Source: Agromyces lapidis (GTDB lineage Bacteria; Actinomycetota; Actinomycetes; Actinomycetales; Microbacteriaceae). Taken from it: a stretch of DNA of 64,000 nt. Made by a program: the position numbers and the translations under genes. Shown here piece by piece: positions 30,351-39,946 of the stretch (positions are counted from its first letter, which is position 1; the number at the start of each line of letters is the position of its first letter). A model generated the notes under the pieces. It was not told where the DNA came from and ran no database searches. It worked only from the letters and a program-made list of their open reading frames with translations. The stretch spans positions 1 to 64,000 of the forward strand of contig NZ_WBIQ01000007.1 of assembly GCF_009749405.1 (NCBI RefSeq), given 5' to 3'.

Positions 30351-30519
30351 TTGTCGTCACGGGGGAAGCCCAGTCGTGCACTCGACGTGCTTTACGCGAC
30401 GTCATGGGAGTCTCGGGTGTCGCCGAGACGTCAACTCCCGACTACGCCGCGATACTCGGCAACACGAGACGTGATGATGGCTGCGAGTGTAGTCAGCAGG
30501 CCGCCGGTAGGCTGTTCGG

Positions 30520-30753
30520 GTGGAACCCGGCCTCGTCTTCGCCCTCGCATGGGCCGTCATCGCGCTCGTCGGAGGTGCCGTGCTCGTCGTGCGACGCCGG
30601 TGGCTTGCCGCCGCCATCACGGCAGAGCGTCAGGCAGGTGCCGGGCGGGCGGGGGCCCGCGGCCCGAGCCCGACGATGTTCCTCGCGGTCGGCCTGGTCT
30701 TCGTCGCGATGGGGCTGTTCATCATCGTCTGGTGGGTGACGGCCGCACTGTGA
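30520..30753 (+). CDS. small two-helix membrane protein
   Basis: A 77-aa protein with transmembrane helices FALAWAVIALVGGAVLVV and MFLAVGLVFVAMGLFIIVWW joined by a basic loop. GTG 30520 has TAGGCT (30508-30513) six bases upstream, predicting a leaderless transcript. Its stop overlaps the next start (GTGA). Confidence 0.75.
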   Translation: MEPGLVFALAWAVIALVGGAVLVVRRRWLAAAITAERQAGAGRAGARGPSPTMFLAVGLVFVAMGLFIIVWWVTAAL

Positions 30754-31187
30754 CCCACCTCTCGGAGCAGGTTCAGGAGCTGTTGGCGGCGTTTCCGACG
30801 CTGACCGCGGATGAGCGGCGGGCGGGCCTGCGAATCCTGGTTCCCGCCGATGGCGATACGCCGGTGCTGGTGCCGTTTCTGCTGTCGGTCGCGGAATCGA
30901 CCGACGAGGAGGATCTCGTGCGTCTCGAGGCGATCTCGGTGTTCGGCATCCTGACCTTCGACGATGCAGAACTGCTCGATTCGTGTCGCGAGCGGATGAT
31001 CGCGCTCGCCGCCGAGGACGACGACTGGGATGTGCGCAACGCCGCCGGATGCATCGTCTTCGACCTGCCCGGCGCGGATGCCGTTCTGGGTCGGATGCAC
31101 GAACTCATCGCCGCCGAGCCCGAGGACTTCGTCAGGGAGAATCTCGCGGCGGCCGCGCGCCTCTTCGAACGGCGTCGCTCCGGCTGA
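30750..31187 (+). CDS. HEAT-repeat-like protein
   Basis: A 145-aa acidic helical protein; LVRLEAISVFGILTFDDAELLDSCRERM and WDVRNAAGCIVFDLPGAD...ENLAAAARLFERR have the periodicity of HEAT/ARM repeats, suggesting a protein-interaction role. GTG 30750 overlaps the upstream stop, so both genes form an operon. Family not identified. Confidence 0.7.
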   Translation: MTHLSEQVQELLAAFPTLTADERRAGLRILVPADGDTPVLVPFLLSVAESTDEEDLVRLEAISVFGILTFDDAELLDSCRERMIALAAEDDDWDVRNAAGCIVFDLPGADAVLGRMHELIAAEPEDFVRENLAAAARLFERRRSG

Positions 31188-31220
31188 GCGAGCTCCCGCC
31201 ATCGCCCCGGACACGCGAAA

Positions 31221-31239
31221 GGCGGGAGTACCTCCCGCC
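31221..31239 (+). terminator. terminator hairpin
   Basis: A perfect 8-bp stem (31221-31228 with 31232-31239) with loop TAC, 34 bases after the HEAT-like gene. It separates that gene from the helR-type promoter region. Confidence 0.65.
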
Positions 31240-31260
31240 GCTTCCATGATATCGCGGGGT

Positions 31261-31284
31261 GGGGGGCTTGCGGCAAGGGCCCCC
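31261..31284. promoter_or_regulatory. rifamycin-associated element (RAE)
   Basis: The imperfect palindrome GGGGCTTGCGGCAAGGGCCC (31263-31282) matches, with one inserted G, the RAE consensus GGGGCTTGCGGCAAGGCCC recalled from rifamycin-inactivating genes and helR in actinomycetes. It lies 44 bases before the HelR-type start. TGATAT just upstream (about 31246-31251) could be a -10. The upstream 31240-31327 region holds no gene. Confidence 0.75.
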
Positions 31285-31327
31285 GACGGGCGCAGAATTG
31301 ACGCTTCCGTCGACTGGAGCTGATCGT

Positions 31328-33550
31328 TTGACCCCATTGCGCACCACCGCCTTCGCTCTGCCCGAGCGCCTCGCCGCGAAGGCGGCGCCTGAGCTGATCG
31401 CCGCCGACGAGCGGCACTTCGCGGCGATCGCCGCGAGCCTCGACGACCAGATCGCCGAGCTGACGGCCCGCCTCGACGAGCAGCGCATTGCGCGGGGCGG
31501 CGGCGGGCAGGCGGCACTCGAGCGCGACCTCGAGATCCACCGGCTCACCGCCCGGTTGCGGTTGCTGCGACGCTTCGGACTCGACCTCTGCCTCGGCCGC
31601 ATGGTCGCGGCGCCCGCGACCGACACCGAGGGCGGCGCGAACGGCGGCGGGATCGTCTACATCGGCCGCCTCGGCCTGTCCGACGGCGATGGTGAGCCGC
31701 TGCTCATCGACTGGCGCGCCCCCGCCGCGGCACCGTTCTTCGGCGCCACGCATGCCGACCCGATGGGGATCGTCAGCCGGCGGCGCTACCGCTGGACGCG
31801 CGGACGCATCACCGACTACTGGGACGAGTCGTTCACGGCCGGCGCCGTCGCGGGCGGTCTCGCGCTCGACGACCAGTCGGCGTTCATCGCGAGCCTCGGG
31901 TCGAACCGTTCACCGCGAATGCGCGACGTGCTCGGCACCATCCAGTCGGATCAGGACGCGATCATCCGCGCGAGCTCTCGCGGCGCCCTCGTCGTCGACG
32001 GCGGACCGGGTACCGGGAAGACGGTCGTGGCCCTGCACCGCGCGGCGTACCTGCTCTACTCCGATCGCCGTCTCGACGCACGACGCGGCGGTGTGCTGTT
32101 CGTCGGGCCGAGCCATGCCTACATGGCCTACGTCGACGACGTGCTGCCGAGCCTCGGCGAGGAGGGCGTGCAGATGGCGACCCTCCGAGACCTCGTCGAC
32201 GAGGGTGCCGAGGCCCGCCCCGAGCTCGACCCGGCCGTCGCCCGGCTGAAGGCCTCGAGCGAGCTCGTCCACGCCGTCGAGCGGGCGGTCGCGGCGTACG
32301 AGACGCCGCCGCGCGACGAGCTGCTCGTGGAGACCGCCTCGGGCGAGCTGCGCCTGACCCCGGCAGACTGGGCCGAGGCCTTCGAGTCGCCCGAACCCGG
32401 CACGCCGCACAACGACGCCCGCGGGGAGGTCTGGGAGACCCTCCTCGCGATCCTCATCGACCAGCACGACGACCACGACGATGTGCCGCCCGCGCTGCTG
32501 CGCCGTGCCCTCGAGCAGCACGACGAACTCGTGGGCGTGTTCAACCGGGCCTGGCCGCTGCTCGACCCGGCCGGCGTCGTCGCCGACCTCTGGTCGGTGC
32601 CCGCCTACCTGCGACGATGCGCGCCGGGGCTCGCACCCGAGCACGTCGCATCGCTGCAGCGCACCGACGCCCGCGCCTGGACGACCGCCGACCTGCCGAT
32701 GCTCGATGCCGCGCGCCGCCGCATCGGCGACCCCGAGGCGACCCGGCGCCGCCGCAGGCAGCGGCTGGTTGCCGCGGCCGAGCAGGAGCAGCGCGAGCGG
32801 GTCAGGGAGGAGCTCGTCGCGGCCGACGACTCGGAGATGGCGATCATGTCGATGCTCGGCGGACAGGACTTCCGCAACACCCTCGCCGACGAGATCACGG
32901 CGCCGCGCACCGACCCCGAGCTGCTGGCCGGCCCCTTCGCGCACGTCATCGTCGACGAGGCGCAGGAGCTCAGCGACGCCGAATGGACGATGCTGCTCGC
33001 TCGCTGCCCCTCGCGGAGCTTCACGATCGTCGGCGACCGCGCCCAGGCGAGGCACGGCTTCGCCGAGTCGTGGCAGGAGCGGCTCGCCCGCATCGGCCTC
33101 GCGAACACCCGCATCGCGACGCTCGGCATCAACTACCGAACCCCCGAGGAGGTCATGGCGGTGGCCGAGCCGGTGATCCGGGCTGCGCTGCCCGATGCCA
33201 ACGTGCCGACGTCGATCAGGAGCAGCGGGGTACCGGTGCGCCGCGGCGCGCGCGCCGCACTGCCCGCGATCCTCGACGCATGGCTCACCGAGCACGCCGA
33301 GGGAACCGCCTGCGTCATCGGCGACCCCGGCTTCGCCGGAACCGTGCGAGTCCGCTCGCTCACGCCCGAGCTCTCGAAGGGGCTCGAGTTCGACCTCGTC
33401 GTGCTCGTCGATCCCGAGCGCTTCGGCGAGGGCGAGGGCGAGGGCGAGGGCGACGATACGGGCGGCGCCGACGGCGTGCAGGGCGCCGTCGACCGCTACG
33501 TCGCGATGACGCGCGCGACCCGGGAGCTCGTCATCCTCACGAGCGACTGA
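31328..33550 (+). CDS. helR: HelR/HelD-type RNA polymerase-associated ATPase
   Basis: A 740-aa superfamily 1 helicase-like protein. An N-terminal coiled coil (residues ~15-90) of the kind that inserts into RNA polymerase is followed by [14 protein letters not shown], Walker [11 protein letters not shown] (~224), a central helical domain, [12 protein letters not shown] (motif II), GDRAQ (motif III), NYRTPEEV (motif IV), then [14 protein letters not shown] and [11 protein letters not shown] (motifs V and VI). HelD recycles stalled RNA polymerase; HelR displaces rifamycins. The upstream RAE favours HelR. TTG 31328 has GGAG eight bases before; the frame extends to 31259 but would cover the RAE. 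Confidence 0.88.
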   Translation: MTPLRTTAFALPERLAAKAAPELIAADERHFAAIAASLDDQIAELTARLDEQRIARGGGGQAALERDLEIHRLTARLRLLRRFGLDLCLGRMVAAPATDTEGGANGGGIVYIGRLGLSDGDGEPLLIDWRAPAAAPFFGATHADPMGIVSRRRYRWTRGRITDYWDESFTAGAVAGGLALDDQSAFIASLGSNRSPRMRDVLGTIQSDQDAIIRASSRGALVVDGGPGTGKTVVALHRAAYLLYSDRRLDARRGGVLFVGPSHAYMAYVDDVLPSLGEEGVQMATLRDLVDEGAEARPELDPAVARLKASSELVHAVERAVAAYETPPRDELLVETASGELRLTPADWAEAFESPEPGTPHNDARGEVWETLLAILIDQHDDHDDVPPALLRRALEQHDELVGVFNRAWPLLDPAGVVADLWSVPAYLRRCAPGLAPEHVASLQRTDARAWTTADLPMLDAARRRIGDPEATRRRRRQRLVAAAEQEQRERVREELVAADDSEMAIMSMLGGQDFRNTLADEITAPRTDPELLAGPFAHVIVDEAQELSDAEWTMLLARCPSRSFTIVGDRAQARHGFAESWQERLARIGLANTRIATLGINYRTPEEVMAVAEPVIRAALPDANVPTSIRSSGVPVRRGARAALPAILDAWLTEHAEGTACVIGDPGFAGTVRVRSLTPELSKGLEFDLVVLVDPERFGEGEGEGEGDDTGGADGVQGAVDRYVAMTRATRELVILTSD

Positions 33551-33552
33551 CC

Positions 33553-34059
33553 CTACGAGCCCGCGCGCAGCGCCGCCTCGACCTCGACGAAGATCGTCGC
33601 ATCGCGCGCGACGATCGCGGCCTGCTCGACGCGCGTGTCGGCATCCCGGATCGTGTCGATCGCGACCGCGATCGCATCGCGCAGCGGCCACCCGTACACG
33701 CCGGCACTCACGAGCGGGAAGGCGATGCTCCGCACGCCGAGGTCGTCGGCGACCGCGAGCGAACGCCGGTAGCACGAGGCGAGGAGCGGGCGTTCGCGCT
33801 CGCCGGCGGCGAAGTTCGGCCCGACGGTGTGGATGACCCAGGTGGCGGGCAGTTCGCCCGACACCGTCCAGCCGGCGTCGCCGGTCGCGAGCCCGTAGGG
33901 GAAGCGCGCGATGCAGTCACGGAGGATCGCGGGGCCGCCCGCACGGTGGATCGCACCGTCGACGCCGCCGCCGCCGCGCATGGCGTTGTTCGCGGCATTG
34001 ACGATCGCGTCGACGCGCTGCTCGGTCAGGTCGCCGTGGACGGCGATGACTTCGGCCAT
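33553..34059 (-). CDS. macro-domain ADP-ribose hydrolase
   Basis: A 168-aa single macro domain: [35 protein letters not shown] is the ADP-ribose binding and catalytic loop 1 region, and [12 protein letters not shown] is loop 2. Enzymes of this MacroD type remove ADP-ribose from acidic residues or O-acetyl-ADP-ribose. ATG 34059 follows GAGGGC. Convergent with the helicase gene, two bases apart. Confidence 0.93.
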   Translation of the reverse strand: MAEVIAVHGDLTEQRVDAIVNAANNAMRGGGGVDGAIHRAGGPAILRDCIARFPYGLATGDAGWTVSGELPATWVIHTVGPNFAAGERERPLLASCYRRSLAVADDLGVRSIAFPLVSAGVYGWPLRDAIAVAIDTIRDADTRVEQAAIVARDATIFVEVEAALRAGS

Positions 34060-34170
34060 GCCCTCAAGTGTGGCACTCGGGTCGCGATTCGGCGGGCAAG
34101 CAGCGGCCTCGCGATCTCGGCTGCACGCGGCATCCGGCATTCACTCGGCCGGGCCGCGTACCCTTGCAAG

Positions 34171-35400
34171 GTGACGAACACGACAGATCAGACCGCCGCC
34201 GACGCGGTGCGCCGCACCAAACCCCGTCAGGTCCGCCCCGCGACCGAGGGTTGGGAGCAGAAGAAGGGCCCCGACGGGCGTCCGATGCTGCAGTTCGCCT
34301 CGCCGAAGCGCGGCAAGCCGCCCGTGCACCTCGCCGACATCGCGCCGGCCGACCGCAAGGCGCACGTCGCCGAACTCGGGTTCCCCGGCTATCGCGCCGC
34401 GCAGCTCGCCACCCACTACTTCGTGCACCACACGAACGACGCCGCCGAGATGAGCGACCTGCCGGCGGCCTCGCGCGACGGCCTCGTCGCGGCGGTGCTG
34501 CCGCCGCTGCTCACCGAGGTGCGACGTTTCGCGACCGACAACGGCGACACGATCAAATTCCTCTGGAAGCTGCATGACGGCGCCCTCGTCGAATCGGTGC
34601 TCATGCGCTACCCGGGCCGCATCACGCTGTGCGTCTCGAGCCAGGCCGGCTGCGGCATGAACTGCCCGTTCTGCGCGACCGGCCAGGCCGGTCTCACCCG
34701 CAACATGTCGGCCGCCGAGATCATCGAGCAGGTCGTCATGGCGAACGCCGCGCTCGCCCGCGGCGAGCTCGGCGGACGCAAGAAGGGCGACCACACGCCC
34801 GACCGCGTCTCGAACATCGTGTTCATGGGCATGGGGGAGCCGCTCGCGAACTACGCCCGACTGATGTCGGCCGTGCGCACCATGCTCGCCCCCGCGCCCG
34901 ACGGACTCGGGATGTCGGCCCGCGGCATCACGGTGTCGACCGTGGGCCTCGTGCCCGCGATCAAGAAGCTCGCCGACGAAGACCTTCCGGTCACCTTCGC
35001 CCTCAGCCTGCACGCGCCCGACGACCAGCTGCGCGACGAGCTCATCCCGGTGAACTCGCGGTGGAAGGTCGACGAGGCGCTCGACGCCGCCCGTGCGTAC
35101 TTCGACAAGACCGGGCGTCGCGTGTCGATCGAGTACGCGCTCATCAAGGACATGAACGACCACGGCTGGCGCGCCGACCTGCTCGCCGAGAAGCTCAACG
35201 AACGCGGCCACGGCTGGGTGCACGTGAACCCGATCCCGCTCAACCCGACGCCCGGATCGATCTGGACGGCCTCAGAGAAGGACGTGCAGCAGGAGTTCGT
35301 GCGCCGCCTCGAGGCGGCCGGCATCCCGACCACGATCCGCGATACCCGCGGCAAGGAGATCGACGGCGCCTGCGGGCAGCTCGCCGCGGCCGACGGCTGA
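34171..35400 (+). CDS. rlmN: dual-specificity 23S rRNA/tRNA methyltransferase RlmN
   Basis: A 409-aa radical SAM enzyme methylating C2 of A2503 in 23S rRNA and A37 in tRNAs. The cluster motif C-x3-C-x2-C is [11 protein letters not shown] (~165), GMGEPLANY follows, and the catalytic Cys is in [18 protein letters not shown] 34171 has TACCCT (34159-34164) six bases upstream, so the mRNA is probably leaderless. Confidence 0.95.
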   Translation: MTNTTDQTAADAVRRTKPRQVRPATEGWEQKKGPDGRPMLQFASPKRGKPPVHLADIAPADRKAHVAELGFPGYRAAQLATHYFVHHTNDAAEMSDLPAASRDGLVAAVLPPLLTEVRRFATDNGDTIKFLWKLHDGALVESVLMRYPGRITLCVSSQAGCGMNCPFCATGQAGLTRNMSAAEIIEQVVMANAALARGELGGRKKGDHTPDRVSNIVFMGMGEPLANYARLMSAVRTMLAPAPDGLGMSARGITVSTVGLVPAIKKLADEDLPVTFALSLHAPDDQLRDELIPVNSRWKVDEALDAARAYFDKTGRRVSIEYALIKDMNDHGWRADLLAEKLNERGHGWVHVNPIPLNPTPGSIWTASEKDVQQEFVRRLEAAGIPTTIRDTRGKEIDGACGQLAAADG

Positions 35401-35403
35401 GTC

Positions 35404-36231
35404 TCAGCCGGCGCGGTCGGCGATCGCCCTGCGCGTCGCCGCGGCGGCGTCGGCGGGGCTCATGCCCTGCGCGACGGCGAGGCCGATGAGGTAGGTCGTG
35501 AGCGGTCCGGCCGGGCGGGTGACGGTGTGCGCGGCCTCCCTCGTGAGATCGAGCAGCAGCGCCGTCGGCACCGCGGGCTCGTCGAGCCCGAGCTCAGCTG
35601 CGAGTTCGGCGACCCAGGTGTCGAGCCCTTCGGGAGTGTCGGTCATGCTCCGATAGTGCTCGATGGCCGCCCAGGTATCAAGGTCGAGCGCGGCGCCGTC
35701 GGGGTCGGGCCGGGTCGCGATCCGCAGGGGAGCGAGGAGCGCGCGCATCGAGGCGTCGGCGACCTCGGGCAGCGCCGCGATCGCGTCGCGCAGCGCGGTC
35801 ACCCGGTAGCGCCCGGCGAGCCACTGGATGCGCGCGTCGGCGTCGACGAGTGCGAGGCCGTCGACGCCGCCCGGCAGGGGGGCGTCGCCGAGGAGCTCGA
35901 CGACGCGTGCGGCGCGCGGCAGATCGCAGGCGAGCAGCCAGGCCTCGTCGGCGGATGCCTCGAGCACGGCGAGTGCCGCCGCGATCGCCGCGACGGGGCC
36001 GCCGAAGGGCGGGTCCTCGCGCACGAGCACGACACCGGGGCGGGCGAGCGCCGGCGGGCCCACGACGACGAGCTGACGGCAGCCCTCGACCGCGGCCAGC
36101 ACGTGGTCGAGGAGCGCACGGCCGTCGACCTCGACCGAGGCCTTGTCGGCGCCGCCGAGCCGTGCGGCGCGGCCGCCCGCGAGCACGATCGCGGCCCGCG
36201 GGATGCTCGCCCTGCGCGCGCCGCCGCTCAC
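35404..36231 (-). CDS. MobA-like nucleotidyltransferase fused to DUF6457-type domain
   Basis: A 275-aa two-domain protein. The N-terminal NTP-transferase domain has IVLAGGRAARLGGADKASVEVDGRALLDHVL and LLACDLPRA (metal-binding D), as in MobA, which adds GMP to molybdopterin. The C-terminal ~85 residues (GLDTWVAELAAELGLDEP...TYLIGLAVAQGMSPADAAAATR) resemble the DUF6457 domain seen next to molybdenum cofactor genes. GTG 36231 overlaps the moeA stop (GTGA). Confidence 0.85.
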   Translation of the reverse strand: MSGGARRASIPRAAIVLAGGRAARLGGADKASVEVDGRALLDHVLAAVEGCRQLVVVGPPALARPGVVLVREDPPFGGPVAAIAAALAVLEASADEAWLLACDLPRAARVVELLGDAPLPGGVDGLALVDADARIQWLAGRYRVTALRDAIAALPEVADASMRALLAPLRIATRPDPDGAALDLDTWAAIEHYRSMTDTPEGLDTWVAELAAELGLDEPAVPTALLLDLTREAAHTVTRPAGPLTTYLIGLAVAQGMSPADAAAATRRAIADRAG

Positions 36232-37475
36232 CTGCACAGGATCACCTCGACGAGATCGCCGGCCTCGACCAGCCCGACCTCGGGCGGAATTACGGCGAAC
36301 GCGGTCGCCTCGGCGAGCGAGCGCACCCGGTGCGAGCCGCTCGCGCGCCCCGCGACCGGGGCGACGCCGCTCGTCTCGACGACGACCGGCACCACCTGGG
36401 TGCGCCCGGCGGGCGATGCCCAGCCGGTGACGGCGGGCAGCCGGAAGCGGGGCCGCTCGGGCTCGGCGTGCTCGGCCATCGCTCGCAGGGCGGGTCGCAC
36501 GATCAGCTCGAGCGAGACCGCGACCGCGACCGGGTTGCCGGGCAGGCAGAACACGGGTGTGCCGCCGATGACCCCGAAACCCTGATGCCGGCCGGGCTGC
36601 AGCGCTACCGCGTCGAACCGCACCGAACCGGCCGCACCGAGCACGGCCCGCACGGGGTCGAAGGCGCCGACGGCGGCTCCGCCGGTGAGCACGACCGCAT
36701 CGACGCCGAGTCGTTCACCGTCGAGCGCGGTCGCCGCGTCGCCGAGCGTACGCTCGACCTCGACCCGGAGGGAGTCCTCGTCGTCGGGCACGACGGTCGC
36801 GCTCACCACGACAGCACCGGCGGCGCGCAGGGCGGCGGTGACGAGCACCGAGTTCGACTCGGGGATCTGACCGCGCGCGGGGACCGCGCCGGGCGCCACC
36901 AGCTCGGATCCCGTCGACAGCACGGCGACCCGGGGCATCCGCCTGGCGATGACGTGCTCGTGCCCGGCCGAGGCGATCGCCGCGAGCTGCCACGGCCCGA
37001 GTTCGCGGCCGGCCACGACCGCGGGTTCGCCCGCCGAGGCATCCTCGCCCGCCCTGCGGATGTGCGCACCGACGACCGGTGCCCGCGCGACCGTCACCCA
37101 GTCGGGCGGTGCGCTGCCCGCCGCTGCGCCGGCGAGCCCGAGCTCGGTGTCCTCGAGGGGAACGACCGCGTCGGCCTGCGAGGGCATCGGGGCGCCCGTC
37201 ATGATGCGGACGGCCTCGCCCGGCGCGACCGGCGGGTCGTCGGGGGAGCCGGCGGCGAGGTCGGCGACGACCCTGAGCCGCGCACCCGCCTGAGAGGCGG
37301 CGGCGTGCACCGCGTAGCCGTCCATCGCCGAGTTGTCGAAGAGCGGGATCGGCCAGCGCGTCACGACGGTCTCGGCGAGCACGGCGCCGAGGGCCTCGTC
37401 GAGCGGAAGCCGTTCTGCCGCGAGCACGGGAAGGCTCGCCGCGAGGCGCGCTCGGTACTCGTCGACGGAGATCAC
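36228..37475 (-). CDS. moeA: molybdopterin molybdotransferase
   Basis: A 415-aa MoeA, which inserts molybdate into adenylyl-molybdopterin. IPLFDNSAMDGYAV near residue 50, VRIMTGAPMPSQADAVVPLEDT, VAVLSTGSELV, LTGGAAVGAFDPV and FCLPGNPVAVAVSLEL are all present. It is in operon with the MobA-like gene. No molybdoenzyme is in the window. Confidence 0.94.
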   Translation of the reverse strand: MISVDEYRARLAASLPVLAAERLPLDEALGAVLAETVVTRWPIPLFDNSAMDGYAVHAAASQAGARLRVVADLAAGSPDDPPVAPGEAVRIMTGAPMPSQADAVVPLEDTELGLAGAAAGSAPPDWVTVARAPVVGAHIRRAGEDASAGEPAVVAGRELGPWQLAAIASAGHEHVIARRMPRVAVLSTGSELVAPGAVPARGQIPESNSVLVTAALRAAGAVVVSATVVPDDEDSLRVEVERTLGDAATALDGERLGVDAVVLTGGAAVGAFDPVRAVLGAAGSVRFDAVALQPGRHQGFGVIGGTPVFCLPGNPVAVAVSLELIVRPALRAMAEHAEPERPRFRLPAVTGWASPAGRTQVVPVVVETSGVAPVAGRASGSHRVRSLAEATAFAVIPPEVGLVEAGDLVEVILCR

Positions 37476-37524
37476 GCGGAACGCCGCTCACGAGTTCGGG
37501 ACATGGCCCCACGCTAGCGTGCGC

Positions 37525-37671
37525 TCAGCGTTGCAGGGCCGCGATCACCGCACCCGCCGCGACGAGCGCGATGATCGCGACGAGGCCCCACCGGCGGATC
37601 TGCACCGCGAGGAGGGCGTGCGAGGGGCGCCGACGCGGGCGTCGGCGCCGCTTCGCACGATCAGTGGACAT
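37525..37671 (-). CDS. small basic membrane-anchored protein
   Basis: A 48-aa protein: residues 1-16 are very basic (RAKRRRRPRRRP), and a single transmembrane helix (LVAIIALVAAGAVIAAL) ends the protein. ATG 37671 has TATCGT six bases upstream, the leaderless pattern. Function unknown. Confidence 0.6.
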   Translation of the reverse strand: MSTDRAKRRRRPRRRPSHALLAVQIRRWGLVAIIALVAAGAVIAALQR

Positions 37672-37673
37672 GC

Positions 37674-38306
37674 TCAGACGATACCCGGCACGATCAGTCC
37701 GTCGGTCGCGGTGCGGGCGCGCTCGAAGCGGGCGGAGACGTCGGCCCAGTTCACGACCTCCCAGAACGCCTTCACGTAGTCGGCGCGCACGTTCCGGTAG
37801 TCGAGGTAGTAGGCGTGCTCCCACACGTCGAGCTGCAGCAGCGGGGTCACGCCGAGCGGCGCGTTGCCCTGCTGGTCGAAGAGCTGGAACACGACCGGGC
37901 GTGCACTCACGGAATCCCACGCGAGCACCGACCAGCCCGAGCCCTGCACGCCGAGCGCGGTCGCGCCGAAGTGCGCGCGGAATGCGTCGAGCGAGCCGAA
38001 GGCGTCTTCGAGCGCGGCCGCGAGCTCGCCCTCGGGGGCGCCGCCGCCGTCGGGCGACATGTTCTGCCAGAAGACGCTGTGGTTGATGTGGCCGCCGAGG
38101 TTGAACGCGAGGTCCTTCTCGAGCTTGTTGACGTTCGCGAGGTTGCCGGTCGAGCGGGCTTCGGCGAGCTGCTCGAGCGCGGTGTTCGCCCCCGTCACAT
38201 AGGCCTGGTGGTGCTTCGAGTGGTGCAGCTCCATGATCGTCGCCGAGATGTGCGGGGCGAGTGCCGCGTAGTCGTACGGCAGGTCGGGCAGGGTGTACGT
38301 CGACAT
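37674..38306 (-). CDS. sodA: superoxide dismutase (Mn/Fe)
   Basis: A 210-aa SOD. Metal ligands are His28 (ELHHSKHHQAYV), His76 (GGHINHSVFW), and the Asp and His of LLQLDVWEHAYYLDYRN. The GPDGGG-like tract is NMSPDGGGAPEGEL. ATG 38306 follows AAGGAGAC. It sits next to the flavin reductase, ferredoxin and soxR genes, consistent with a redox-stress cluster, but has its own ribosome-binding site and a 54-base gap. Confidence 0.95.
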   Translation of the reverse strand: MSTYTLPDLPYDYAALAPHISATIMELHHSKHHQAYVTGANTALEQLAEARSTGNLANVNKLEKDLAFNLGGHINHSVFWQNMSPDGGGAPEGELAAALEDAFGSLDAFRAHFGATALGVQGSGWSVLAWDSVSARPVVFQLFDQQGNAPLGVTPLLQLDVWEHAYYLDYRNVRADYVKAFWEVVNWADVSARFERARTATDGLIVPGIV

Positions 38307-38360
38307 GAGAGGTGTCTCCTTTTCGCGGGGTGGCCGCGCACGGTTGTGCACGGCCGTGAT

Positions 38361-38903
38361 TCAGAGTTCGGATGCCTCGGGGTCGAGGCTGAGGAAGCGG
38401 CGATCGTGATAGACGAGCGGGGGAGCGGCCGGGCCCGGGATCACCTCGAGCACCTCGGCGACGACGAGCGTCGAACTGCCGACCGGCACCAGCTGCAGTG
38501 CGCGGCAGCGGAACGCCGCACGCGCGTCGGCGAGCACGGGTTCGCCCGTCGGCAGGCGGGTCCACCCCTGCTCGGCGGTGAAGCGCGGCGCGCCGGATCG
38601 GGCGAACGCCCGGGCGACGTCGGCCTGGTGGTCGGCGAGCAGCTGCACGACGAGGGTGTCGGCGCCGAGGAGCGCACCCGCCGACCCCGTCGCACGAGTC
38701 ACCGAGAACGACAGCACGGGCGGGTCGACCGCGACCGAGGCGAGACTCGAGGCGGTGAGGCCGACGGGGCCCGTCGCGCTCGCCGCGGAGACGAGGGCGA
38801 CTCCGGCCGGGTGCACGCGGAAGGCGGCCTTGAAGTCATCGCCGCGTGCGGCGATCTCGGGATCGACCGGTTCGGTGAGCGCGGTGTGGCGGGCCGGGTT
38901 CAC
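38361..38903 (-). CDS. flavin reductase-like FMN-binding protein
   Basis: A 180-aa flavin reductase domain protein: [45 protein letters not shown] is the FMN-binding N-terminal core, and [14 protein letters not shown] closes the domain. GTG 38903 overlaps the ferredoxin stop. It probably transfers electrons from NAD(P)H to flavin. Downstream of the SoxR-box promoter via fdxA. Confidence 0.87.
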   Translation of the reverse strand: MNPARHTALTEPVDPEIAARGDDFKAAFRVHPAGVALVSAASATGPVGLTASSLASVAVDPPVLSFSVTRATGSAGALLGADTLVVQLLADHQADVARAFARSGAPRFTAEQGWTRLPTGEPVLADARAAFRCRALQLVPVGSSTLVVAEVLEVIPGPAAPPLVYHDRRFLSLDPEASEL

Positions 38904-39247
38904 TCGTGCCCGCCCTGCGGCGCCAGTGCGGCGACGATCGGGTGGTCGTAGGGCAGGCCCCCCGTCCTCGCGGCACCGCCCGGGGAGCCGAGGGGAGCGC
39001 GGCCGTCGACCGAGATCTCGAAGAACTCGACGTTGGCCTTGTAGTAGTCGGCCCACTCGTCGGGCAGGTCGTCCTCGTAGTAGATGGCCTCGACGGGGCA
39101 GACGGGTTCGCACGCACCGCAGTCGACGCACTCGTCGGGGTGGATGTAGAGCGAGCGCTCGCCCTCGTAGATGCAGTCGACGGGACACTCGTCGATGCAC
39201 GCCTTGTCCTTGAGGTCGACGCACGGGAGGGCGATCACGTAGGTCAC
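38900..39247 (-). CDS. fdxA: 7Fe ferredoxin FdxA
   Basis: A 115-aa ferredoxin. The clusters are bound by [19 protein letters not shown] (3Fe-4S-type spacing) and [21 protein letters not shown] (4Fe-4S). GTG 39247 has GGAG seven bases upstream. It is divergent from soxR, with a SoxR box between, and heads an operon with the flavin reductase. Confidence 0.93.
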   Translation of the reverse strand: MTYVIALPCVDLKDKACIDECPVDCIYEGERSLYIHPDECVDCGACEPVCPVEAIYYEDDLPDEWADYYKANVEFFEISVDGRAPLGSPGGAARTGGLPYDHPIVAALAPQGGHE

Positions 39248-39288
39248 AGGATCACTCCGGGGATGGAACGCATGCGACCAGCCTAAAA

Positions 39289-39306
39289 CCTCAAGTAGCC
39301 TTGAAG
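39289..39306. promoter_or_regulatory. SoxR box
   Basis: CCTCAAG-TAGC-CTTGAAG matches the 18-bp SoxR operator CCTCAAG-N4-CTTGAGG with one mismatch. It lies 22 bases before soxR and 41 bases before fdxA, where it could serve both promoters. Confidence 0.85.
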
Positions 39307-39328
39307 TCCAATCGAGAGGGGTCGCGGG

Positions 39329-39892
39329 ATGGCGGAGCGCGCGAATCCGGCCGGGCACGAGGCATCCGCCGCGCTCGCCGCAAGCGGAACCGAGCCGGTC
39401 GAACTGGTCGATCACGCGCCCCCGAAGCACGGCCCCGACGAGCTCCTCACCGTCGGCGAGATGAGCCGACGCACGGGCGTCGCACCCTCGGCGCTGCGCT
39501 TCTACGAGGAGCTCGGTCTCATCGCCTCCCAGCGCACGGGCGGCAACCAGCGGCGCTACCCGCGGCACATGCTGCGCCGGGTTTCGCTCGTCGTCGTCGC
39601 GAAACGACTCGGCATCCCGCTCGGCGACGTCCAGCAGGCTTTCGAGCACGTTCCCCTCGATCGCACGCCGAGCCACGAGGACTGGCAGCGCGCTTCGCGT
39701 CGATGGAAGCGGCGGCTCGAGGAGCGTCGGCTCGGCATCGAGCGGCTCGAACGCGAACTCACCGGCTGCATCGGCTGCGGATGTCTCTCGATGAAGGCCT
39801 GCGGTCTCCTCAACCCCGACGACGCCCTCGGCGACGACGGTGCGGGCCCGCGCCGGCTCGATGTGCCCGAGGGCGACGACGGCATGGAGTGA
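39329..39892 (+). CDS. soxR: redox-sensing MerR regulator SoxR
   Basis: A 187-aa regulator. A 40-residue extension precedes the MerR HTH ([27 protein letters not shown]), then a dimerisation helix and the [2Fe-2S] ligands C-x2-C-x-C-x5-C in [15 protein letters not shown]. All four Cys are intact. GAGAGGGG precedes ATG 39329. Actinobacterial SoxR responds to redox-active compounds and activates small oxidoreductase regulons. Confidence 0.95.
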   Translation: MAERANPAGHEASAALAASGTEPVELVDHAPPKHGPDELLTVGEMSRRTGVAPSALRFYEELGLIASQRTGGNQRRYPRHMLRRVSLVVVAKRLGIPLGDVQQAFEHVPLDRTPSHEDWQRASRRWKRRLEERRLGIERLERELTGCIGCGCLSMKACGLLNPDDALGDDGAGPRRLDVPEGDDGME

Positions 39893-39946
39893 TCGGTCGC
39901 TCGGTGCCGCGTCCGATCAAATACCGAGCACTGCTCGGTTTCGGAG

